In this document: positions 1-8,140 of the stretch, piece by piece
Numbering within the stretch: position 1 is the stretch's first letter
Layout: each line of letters begins with the position of its first letter
Source of the DNA: Bacteriovoracaceae bacterium
GTDB taxonomy: Bacteria > Bdellovibrionota > UBA1018
Assembly (NCBI GenBank): GCA_947446835.1
Contig: CANFHS010000002.1
Span: 1-28,234 of the forward strand
Direction of reading: 5' to 3'
DNA length: 28,234 bases
Translations under genes and position numbers: made by a program
The notes under the pieces: generated by a model
What the model saw: only the letters and a program-made list of their open reading frames with translations
Database searches by the model: none
What the model was told of the DNA's origin: nothing

Positions 1-252
1 ATGGCTCCCGTCGACCACGACGAAGGCCTGGTCCTTGCCGTCGAGAGGATAGAAGTCCTTGTCCTTGAACGGACCTCGCGGGACTTCCTGCGGCTCGTGC
101 TCGCGCTCCAACGTGCTCAGGTACTCCTTGAAGGACGGCGCGTCCTTCTTGAACCCGAGGGTGTCCGAGTTGGCCAGATTGTTTGCCACCGTATCCACTT
201 CCATGGCCCGAGCATTCGCGCCTGATACGGAGGTCCAGATTCCTGATGCCAA
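1..252 (-). CDS. flgF: Flagellar basal-body rod protein, FlgF/FlgG type (5' part, runs off the window)
   Basis: Encodes the first 84 residues of a flagellar rod/hook family protein, which would be exported to form the periplasmic rod. The N-terminus contains the family signature around VANNLANSDTLGFKKD (residues 22-37), the helix that packs in rod, hook and filament-cap proteins, and a downstream acidic stretch typical of FlgF-like proteins. The chosen start is a TTG at 252-250. It is preceded by AAGGAG (267-262) with a 9-nt gap, and it restores the ASGIWTSVSGANARA segment that an internal ATG at 204 would cut off. FlgF and FlgG share this N-terminus, so the exact paralogue is not settled. 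The gene lies divergent from folD. Confidence 0.85.
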   Translation of the reverse strand, partial: MASGIWTSVSGANARAMEVDTVANNLANSDTLGFKKDAPSFKEYLSTLEREHEPQEVPRGPFKDKDFYPLDGKDQAFVVVDGSH

Positions 253-267
253 GTCCTTTTGCTCCTT

Positions 268-284
268 GGAGACGTCCTGTCTCC
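268..284 (-). other. Hairpin in the 5' leader of the flagellar gene
   Basis: A perfect 6-bp stem (GGAGAC / GTCTCC) with a 5-nt loop ends one base before the AAGGAG ribosome binding site. If transcription starts about 12 nt from the -12 element of the neighbouring sigma-54-like promoter (near 288), this hairpin would be almost the very 5' end of the mRNA. Such 5' hairpins often stabilise transcripts. Function is inferred. Confidence 0.35.
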
Positions 285-297
285 GTGGGCAGAAGAG

Positions 298-313
298 AGC
301 AATCGGCGTGCCG
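298..313 (-). promoter_or_regulatory. Sigma-54 (RpoN) type -24/-12 promoter for the flagellar gene
   Basis: On the minus strand the sequence CGGCACG-CCGA-TTGCT matches the RpoN consensus TGGCACG-N4-TTGCW at every position except the first. The invariant GG and GC dinucleotides have the required 10-nt separation. The predicted start near 288 gives a leader of about 36 nt to the TTG codon at 252. Rod and hook genes are commonly under RpoN control, which agrees. No activator site was identified. Confidence 0.6.
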
Positions 314-422
314 GAAGTTTTCCTGAACGGGAATTTTCGACCGGGCCTGGGCTCTCTCCGGAAAGCGCCGGTATCCTCTTGTTCCTTCAGGGACTTTTGC
401 GCCACCATCTGAAGGGAGCACA

Positions 423-454
423 GTTCGCCCTTTCCTTCGGGGCGGAACTTTTTT
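423..454 (+). terminator. Intrinsic terminator upstream of folD
   Basis: GTTCGCCC (423-430) pairs with GGGCGGAAC (440-448) with one bulged G, closing an 8-9-nt loop, and is followed at once by six T (449-454). The T run lies only on the plus-strand side, so the terminator points toward folD, about 110 nt before its start codon. Confidence 0.55.
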
Positions 455-566
455 ACACCTGAAGATGAGCAAAAATTTCCGGGTCGGCAAAATCCGCCGC
501 TTCCGAGGTGCATTTTCTGCCGCTTTTTGTCTGCCGATTTGATCGGCCCAAGGATCCAGGGGACTC

Positions 567-1421
567 ATGCAAAAACTGACCGCCAAGCCCGTGACGATGG
601 CCCTCGAAGCCCTGCTGCGTGCGCGAATTGCCCAGGTGTCCCAGCGGCGCGGGGCCCCGCCCAAGCTGGCCGTGGTGCTGGTGGGCGATCATCCGGCAAG
701 CCAGATCTATGTCCAGAAGAAGGGCGAAACCGCTCTTTCCCTGGGCATCGGAAGCGAGACCGTCCGGATGCCTGCCACGGCGACGCCCGACCAGGTCCGG
801 GCCGAGGTGGAACGCCTGAACCAGGACCCCTCCGTGGACGGCATCCTGATCCAGCGCCCGCTGCCGCCGGCTTTCCTGGAGGAAGAGGTCCTTTACTGGA
901 TCCATCCGGACAAGGACGTCGATGCGTTTCATCCCGAGAATACGGGGCGCCTGGTGCTGGGTCTGCCCTGCTTCCAGCCCTGCACGCCTGCTGGAATCCT
1001 GAAGCTCCTGGACCATTACGGAATTTCGCCCGCGGGAAAGACCGCCTGCGTGGTGGGCCGAAGCTCGATCGTCGGAAAGCCCATGGCCACCCTGCTCCTG
1101 CAGCGCAACGCCACGGTCCTCCATTGCCATAGCCGGACCCCGGACCTGGCCACCTTTACCCGGCAGGCCGACCTGCTCATCGTGGCGGCCGGAAAACAGG
1201 GCCTCATCGATGGCTCTTACGTGAAGCCCGGGGCCGTCGTGGTGGATGTGGGCATCCACCGCACGGCCGAGGGCAAGGTCGTGGGCGATTGCGATGCCGC
1301 TTCGGTGGCCCAGGTAGCCCAGGCCATGACACCCGTTCCGGGGGGCGTGGGACCCATGACCATCGCGATGCTGCTGGAAAACACCGTCTGGGCAGCCGAA
1401 CGCAGGCTTGGCTTGGCCTGA
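567..1421 (+). CDS. folD: Bifunctional methylenetetrahydrofolate dehydrogenase / methenyltetrahydrofolate cyclohydrolase
   Basis: Cytosolic enzyme that oxidises 5,10-methylene-THF with NADP and hydrolyses 5,10-methenyl-THF to 10-formyl-THF, feeding purine and formyl-Met synthesis. The 284 residues are family length. Visible signatures are Tyr48-x3-Lys52 of the cyclohydrolase site, DGILIQRPLP, KDVDAFHPEN, PCTPAGIL, the Rossmann motif VGRSSIVGKPMA and the C-terminal PVPGGVGPMTIAMLLENT. The second motif carries Ala where most relatives have Gly (KDVDGFHP). The start ATG has an AGGGGA-like site 5 nt upstream. A GCCGAT/ATCGGC hairpin (533-547) lies in the leader. gcvT begins 22 nt after the stop, so the two are probably co-transcribed and share the THF pool. 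Confidence 0.97.
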   Translation: MQKLTAKPVTMALEALLRARIAQVSQRRGAPPKLAVVLVGDHPASQIYVQKKGETALSLGIGSETVRMPATATPDQVRAEVERLNQDPSVDGILIQRPLPPAFLEEEVLYWIHPDKDVDAFHPENTGRLVLGLPCFQPCTPAGILKLLDHYGISPAGKTACVVGRSSIVGKPMATLLLQRNATVLHCHSRTPDLATFTRQADLLIVAAGKQGLIDGSYVKPGAVVVDVGIHRTAEGKVVGDCDAASVAQVAQAMTPVPGGVGPMTIAMLLENTVWAAERRLGLA

Positions 1422-1443
1422 GGCCGGTGCTAAACCCGGTTCC

Positions 1444-2559
1444 ATGCTGAAACGTACCGCGCTTTTCGAGGAGCACCAGCGGCTGGGCGGCCGCCTGATC
1501 GACTTTGGCGGCTGGGAGCTGCCGGTCCAGTACTCGGGAGTGATGGACGAGCACCAGGCCTGCCGGAACGCGGTGGGACTCTTTGACGTGAGCCACATGG
1601 GCGAAGTGCACGTCGAAGGACCCGATGCCGAAGCTTTCCTGAATCACCTGGTCACCAACAACGTGGCCAAGATTGCCATCGGCCAGGCCCAGTACACCGC
1701 CATGTGCAACGAGGAAGGCGGCATCGTGGATGACCTGATCATCTACCGCCGCGCCGAAGGCCGCTACCTGGTCGTGGTCAACGCCTCGAACACGGACAAG
1801 GATTTTGCCTGGATGCAGAAGATCGCGGCCCGCTTCAAGGCCCAGCATCCGGATTTCACGCTCTCGAACGAAAGCGCCCGCTACACGCAGATCGCCATCC
1901 AGGGCCGCCATGCGCAGGAGGTGCTCCAGAAGCTCACTTCCACACCGCTTTCGCCCATCAAGAATTACTGGTTTGCCGAAGGAACGGTCCTGGACGGCAT
2001 TCCGGCCATCCTGGCCCGCACCGGCTACACGGGCGAGGACGGCTTCGAAGTGTACGTTGCCTGGGAGAAGGGGCCTGAAGTCTGGCGGGCCCTGCTGGAA
2101 GCTGGCCGTGAGCGCGGCATCAAGCCCTGCGGCCTGGGGGCTCGCGACACGCTCAGGCTCGAGGTCAAGTACCCGCTCTACGGGCACGAGCTCGGCGACA
2201 CGACCAACCCGCTCGAGACCGGCCTAGGCTGGGTCACCAAGCTCGACAAGGGTGATTTCGTGGGAAGAGCCGCGATCGCGGCCGCCAAGGAACAGGGGCT
2301 CAAACGCGCGCTGGTGGGGATCAAGCTCCTGGAGCGCGGCATCCCGCGCCAGGGCTACCCGGTCTACACGCCCGACGGCGCGACCCGGATCGGCGAGCTG
2401 ACGAGCGGCACCCAGTCGCCTTCGCTCGGCATGGCCATCGGCGTGGCATCCATCGCCCTTCCCCACTCGGCCATCGGCACCCGCATCGCGGTCGAGATCC
2501 GCGGCGCCAAGATTCCTGCTGAAGTCATCGCAACCCCTTTCTACAAGCGTCCTTACTGA
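1444..2559 (+). CDS. gcvT: Glycine cleavage system T protein (aminomethyltransferase)
   Basis: Transfers the methylene carbon of the aminomethyl-lipoyl arm of the H protein to tetrahydrofolate and releases ammonia. The 371-residue product matches GcvT throughout: N-terminal LFEEHQRLGGRLIDFGGWELP, FDVSHM, and IVDDLIIYRR with the catalytic Asp at about 96-97. GYTGEDGFEVY, LGARDTLRLE and the C-terminal barrel (GELTSGTQSPSLG) also fit. A TTG at 1408 would extend it by 12 residues into folD, but homology begins at the ATG at 1444, so that start is used. The ribosome binding site is weak, which suggests coupling to folD translation. gcvH follows after 26 nt. Confidence 0.97.
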   Translation: MLKRTALFEEHQRLGGRLIDFGGWELPVQYSGVMDEHQACRNAVGLFDVSHMGEVHVEGPDAEAFLNHLVTNNVAKIAIGQAQYTAMCNEEGGIVDDLIIYRRAEGRYLVVVNASNTDKDFAWMQKIAARFKAQHPDFTLSNESARYTQIAIQGRHAQEVLQKLTSTPLSPIKNYWFAEGTVLDGIPAILARTGYTGEDGFEVYVAWEKGPEVWRALLEAGRERGIKPCGLGARDTLRLEVKYPLYGHELGDTTNPLETGLGWVTKLDKGDFVGRAAIAAAKEQGLKRALVGIKLLERGIPRQGYPVYTPDGATRIGELTSGTQSPSLGMAIGVASIALPHSAIGTRIAVEIRGAKIPAEVIATPFYKRPY

Positions 2560-2585
2560 AGAACGCCATCCACGAGGAGCCAACC

Positions 2586-2969
2586 ATGCGTTTTCCCGCT
2601 GAACTGAAGTACACCAAAGATCACGAATGGGCCCGGGTCGAGGGCAAGGTGGTCACCGTGGGCATCACCGATCACGCGCAGAGCGCGCTGGGTGACATCG
2701 TGTTCGTGGACCTGCCCAAGGCGGGCCGCGAGCTCAAGAAGGGCGAGACCTTCGGAGTGGTGGAAAGCATCAAGGCCGTGTCCGACCTGTATTCGCCGGT
2801 CACGGGCAAGGTGGTCGAATCCAACGCGGCACTGCCGGGTGATCCGGCCAAGCTCAACTCCGACGCCCACGGGCAGTGGATGATCAAGATCGAGGTCACC
2901 GATGCGGCATCGGCCGGGGACCTGATGGACGCATCCGCCTACGAATCTTTCGTGGCCACGCTGAAGTAA
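2586..2969 (+). CDS. gcvH: Glycine cleavage system H protein (lipoyl carrier)
   Basis: Small carrier protein that shuttles the aminomethyl group between the P, T and L proteins on a lipoyl arm. The 127 residues are standard length. The lipoylation site is Lys63 in VVESIKAVSD, followed by LYSPVTGKV, the usual GcvH context, and the N-terminal YTKDHEWARVEG is also diagnostic. A GAGGAG ribosome binding site lies 7 nt before the ATG. It is the last gene of folD-gcvT-gcvH and converges on the acetyltransferase gene with only 22 bp between stop codons. The dihydrolipoamide dehydrogenase (L) partner is not in this window. Confidence 0.98.
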   Translation: MRFPAELKYTKDHEWARVEGKVVTVGITDHAQSALGDIVFVDLPKAGRELKKGETFGVVESIKAVSDLYSPVTGKVVESNAALPGDPAKLNSDAHGQWMIKIEVTDAASAGDLMDASAYESFVATLK

Positions 2970-2991
2970 GCCAACTTCAGGAAAAACCTTT

Positions 2992-3843
2992 TCAGCCGGG
3001 GCCGAAGAGCAATTCTTCGACCTCGGCTTCTTTTTTGAACCCGATCTTCCGGTAGATCGAGTTTGAGGTCGGGTTTTCCAGGTCAGCAAACAGGGAAACG
3101 ACTTTCCGCCCCTGGTCGAGCTCCTTCTGGCACAGTCCGGCCACCAGGGCGCTTGCATACCCCTGGCCCCGCTCGGAGGCCGGAGTGAAGACCAGGCTGA
3201 CGCGGACTCCCCGCGGGGTCTGGCCAGTCAACGCGGCCATGGCCTTGAGCTCGCCCACATCTTCCCACACAAAAAGCCTATGTTCCGCGATCAGGCCCTG
3301 GACGTAGGCTTCGTGACCCACCGGTGGCGCCTGGACTCGCGCCTCTCTGGAAAACGACTGGGACCAGCGCACGAGCTGCGAAAGCTCGCTGCCGGAGCCC
3401 AGGCGCATTCCCCCCAGCGCGGGTCGGCCGGGCGGCAGCACTTCCGAGAGCCCGTAGATCACCAGCTTCTTTGCGGACTGGCTTACGGTGGGTCGCAGGG
3501 TTTTCCACTTTTCCACAAAAGCGCTGACCGCGGGGGCCTCGCCCAGCACACCGGTAACCTGCCGGGATGGGCCTTCGGCACCCAGGGCCAATGCCAAAGC
3601 GGAGGCTGCCTCGGGCAGGCAGGGCACCGAGAGCACCGCCCTCTTCCCCGCCTCGTGGCAAAGCGAACCCAGCCGCGCTCCCCCAATGCGGGCCTCGGCC
3701 ATCCAGGTCGACGACCCAGTCCCCGCCCTCGCAGCGATTGCGAGCGGTAGGCTATTGCAGGCCTCGTTCCCCTGCAGCCAGGGTCCACAGGCCTCGAGGA
3801 AATCCTGCGGACCAGAGAAGGGGCGAACCTCGATTCCCGCCAC
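2992..3843 (-). CDS. GNAT-family N-acetyltransferase
   Basis: A 283-residue protein whose C-terminal half (about 150-283) is a GNAT fold. It contains VSLVFTPASERGQGYASAL, carrying the RxxGxG/A acetyl-CoA pyrophosphate loop, and the late motif ENPTSNSIYRKIGFK, typical of the Asn-x-x-Ser-x-x-x-Tyr-x-x-x-Gly-Phe signature. The N-terminal 130 residues look like a diverged second domain of unknown role. The substrate cannot be told. The start is GTG, 6 nt after the gcvP stop codon, with a GAGGG ribosome binding site overlapping that stop, so it is probably translationally coupled to gcvP. A direct link to glycine cleavage is only suggested by position. Confidence 0.85.
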   Translation of the reverse strand: MAGIEVRPFSGPQDFLEACGPWLQGNEACNSLPLAIAARAGTGSSTWMAEARIGGARLGSLCHEAGKRAVLSVPCLPEAASALALALGAEGPSRQVTGVLGEAPAVSAFVEKWKTLRPTVSQSAKKLVIYGLSEVLPPGRPALGGMRLGSGSELSQLVRWSQSFSREARVQAPPVGHEAYVQGLIAEHRLFVWEDVGELKAMAALTGQTPRGVRVSLVFTPASERGQGYASALVAGLCQKELDQGRKVVSLFADLENPTSNSIYRKIGFKKEAEVEELLFGPG

Positions 3844-3849
3844 GGTCCC

Positions 3850-6735
<2,886 letters not shown>

Positions 6736-6810
6736 GGAGTCCTCTTATGGCGCTGGGTTTGGACCGAGGACTACCAAATTTCGAGGGGGCATGCCGCTAC
6801 TTTTTGCTTG

Positions 6811-6825
6811 ACCGGATTTTCCGGT
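6811..6825. promoter_or_regulatory. Short dyad between divergent gcvP and the 105-residue gene
   Basis: ACCGGA-TTT-TCCGGT is a perfect 6-bp inverted repeat with a 3-bp centre in the 170-bp divergent gap. It could be an operator. There is no T run after it on either strand, so it is not an intrinsic terminator. No riboswitch-like sequence was recognised upstream of gcvP. Confidence 0.25.
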
Positions 6826-6833
6826 GAGGGGCC

Positions 6834-6862
6834 TTGTGGGGCCACCCACCGGACGGTATGTT
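6834..6862 (+). promoter_or_regulatory. Candidate sigma-70 promoter for the 105-residue gene
   Basis: TTGTGG (6834-6839) and TATGTT (6857-6862) are separated by 17 bp. The predicted start near 6869 would leave a leader of about 37 nt to the ATG. The -35 match is moderate, so this is tentative. Confidence 0.3.
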
Positions 6863-6905
6863 TCTTCACTCGGGCCGAACCGCGCAGCAGGAGCAACGCC
6901 AACCC

Positions 6906-7223
6906 ATGAGTGCTTTCACGACTGGAAGGACTTCAATCCCAGGAATGTCGTCCGAGGAAGAGTTGGCTCGTATTTTCAATACTGCCCTGGTGTCCACGCG
7001 CGCCGAGGGCGTCTCCGATTTTTCGGGAGAGCTTCGCACGCTGATGAGCAGCCCGGCCGTCGGAGCCATCCTTCAGACCGTGCGCTCCATTTCACGCGCG
7101 CAGGGAATTTCGGAGCGCGAGGCGGCAGAGAGCCTCATCCAGACCTTCCGGAAGCTCGACCGCATCTGGACGGAGTACCTGTACCAGGAAGGCCTGGACC
7201 GCATCAAAGGCGGCCGGAGCTGA
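6906..7223 (+). CDS. Small hypothetical protein, 105 residues
   Basis: I do not recognise a family. The product is predicted soluble, lacks a signal peptide and membrane segments, and looks mainly helical from residue 15 on (SEEELARIFNTAL, PAVGAILQTVRSISRAQ, EREAAESLIQTFRKL). Its C-terminus is basic. The ATG at 6906 is chosen because an AGGAG lies 13 nt upstream. An in-frame TTG at 6834 would add 24 residues of unlikely composition, and a second ATG at 6945 is possible. The gene stands alone on the plus strand and ends 3 bp before the stop of the convergent TonB-like gene, leaving no room for a terminator between them. Codon use resembles the neighbours. Confidence 0.7.
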   Translation: MSAFTTGRTSIPGMSSEEELARIFNTALVSTRAEGVSDFSGELRTLMSSPAVGAILQTVRSISRAQGISEREAAESLIQTFRKLDRIWTEYLYQEGLDRIKGGRS

Positions 7224-7226
7224 CCC

Positions 7227-8105
7227 TCAGGTCCTGACCACGAAGTCCCAACGGATCTGGATCCGGCCAGCCGAGTCCAGGAGTCCTTTGGGCGGATTCG
7301 GGAACGGACCGGCTCGATTGAAGGCCGAGATGGCCGCCTGGTCCAGGTCCTGTGTTCCGGAGGCTTCGATGACCTGCACCCGGACCACTTCGCCCGCGGA
7401 GTCGAGCGTGACCAGCGTGCGGGTCATGTGTTCCGTGTTGGCCGCCAACTGGCGACCCTTGCGGTAGTAACGATCCAGCTGATCGCGAAGGACCTCGTTC
7501 CACGCGCGGTCCAGGCTGCCCCGGATCCGCTGGAAGTAGCCAAAGAAGATGAACTCGCGCGTGTTGAGCGCAGTGGTCTCGGCACCCCGAAGCCCGCGCA
7601 CGTAATCCTGCGGCGTTCCGCGGCCATTCCGGTCCGGCTGCCGCTCCAGAGCCAGTTGCTCCTCGGGGGAGAGGGTCTGGGAACGGGGCTCAGGAATCGG
7701 GACCCCCAGATGACTCAGACTCGCCGCCGGAGTCATCGACGGGAATTTCTGGGCGGTCCGGGTCTTGGGGCTCTTAGGCTGGGACGAGGCACGTGCCTGG
7801 TCGCCCATTCTCGTTACCTGGTCGCGGGAAACCGTCTGCCGTTCAACCACCTGGTTGCGCTCCCCCAGGAAAGCATCCTTGGGCGCCTCGCGCGCCGGCT
7901 GCTCGGAGCGGGTCTGAACGATTCGATTTCGCGACGCATCAGCAACCCGGGACTTGGGCCTCAGGGCGGGTACCGCCTCCACCTCGATCCAGACGGGCTT
8001 GGACCGTGCGGGCACGGGTCCCAGACCCTTCAGCAGGATCAGGAAGAGAAGCGCGTGCAGGGCGAAGGAGATCGCAAGCGGTCGGCGCAGGCAGGACAAC
8101 ACCAC
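7227..8105 (-). CDS. TonB-like periplasmic protein with N-terminal anchor
   Basis: A 292-residue protein with one N-terminal membrane segment (about residues 9-27), a long polar, Arg/Gln/Pro-containing linker, and a C-terminal domain (about 195-292). That domain looks like the TonB C-terminal fold: TRTLVTLDSAGEVVRVQVIE, then LDQAAISAFNRAGPFPNPP and a final RIQIRWDFVVR. This is the architecture of energy transducers and of TonB-domain proteins that act without ExbB/ExbD; neither partner is nearby. The start is GTG at 8105; an adjacent GTG at 8102 is equally possible. It is the last gene of the PBP1A operon, 35 nt after the PBP1A stop. Its ribosome binding site and start lie inside a strong hairpin (8102-8128). 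The function in cell-wall growth is inferred from context. Confidence 0.8.
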   Translation of the reverse strand: MVLSCLRRPLAISFALHALLFLILLKGLGPVPARSKPVWIEVEAVPALRPKSRVADASRNRIVQTRSEQPAREAPKDAFLGERNQVVERQTVSRDQVTRMGDQARASSQPKSPKTRTAQKFPSMTPAASLSHLGVPIPEPRSQTLSPEEQLALERQPDRNGRGTPQDYVRGLRGAETTALNTREFIFFGYFQRIRGSLDRAWNEVLRDQLDRYYRKGRQLAANTEHMTRTLVTLDSAGEVVRVQVIEASGTQDLDQAAISAFNRAGPFPNPPKGLLDSAGRIQIRWDFVVRT

Positions 8106-8128
8106 AGGGAGTTATATCTCCTCTGTGG
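8102..8128 (-). promoter_or_regulatory. Hairpin hiding the ribosome binding site and start codon of the TonB-like gene
   Basis: In the mRNA, CCACAGAGGAG (8128-8118) pairs with CTCCCTGTGG (8111-8102): ten pairs with one bulged A and an ATATAA loop. The AGAGGAG ribosome binding site is in the first arm and the GTG start (8105-8103) is in the second. A ribosome finishing PBP1A at 8141 would reach the first arm, so translational coupling is a natural reading. A temperature- or factor-sensitive switch is an alternative. Confidence 0.5.
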
Positions 8129-8140
8129 AAATATTCGGCC

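Larger units (their letters stand above)
294..454 (+). ncRNA. Candidate structured leader or small RNA upstream of folD, ending in an intrinsic terminator
   Basis: Three possible stems occur in series on the plus strand: AGAGAGC (294-300) with GCTCTCT (351-357), CCTTCAG (384-390) with CTGAAGG (409-415), and the terminator hairpin at 423-448 followed by six T. No plus-strand gene ends here, so the terminator must serve a transcript that starts inside this gap or antisense to the flagellar gene. It could be a small RNA or an attenuated leader for folD-gcvT-gcvH. I could not match it to the glycine or tetrahydrofolate riboswitch cores, and no clear promoter was found. Confidence 0.25.

Noticed and set aside
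253..360. Glycine or tetrahydrofolate riboswitch before folD-gcvT-gcvH
   Set aside because: GAGAGC/CTCTC-type pairing is present on the plus strand, but the conserved glycine aptamer parts (CCGAAGG-GCAA, CTCTCAGG-AAAAGGAC) are not in the right order or place, and no THF core was seen. Only a generic structured leader is proposed.
453..1598. Minus-strand open frame over folD and the start of gcvT
   Set aside because: Antisense shadow; folD motifs on the plus strand are decisive.
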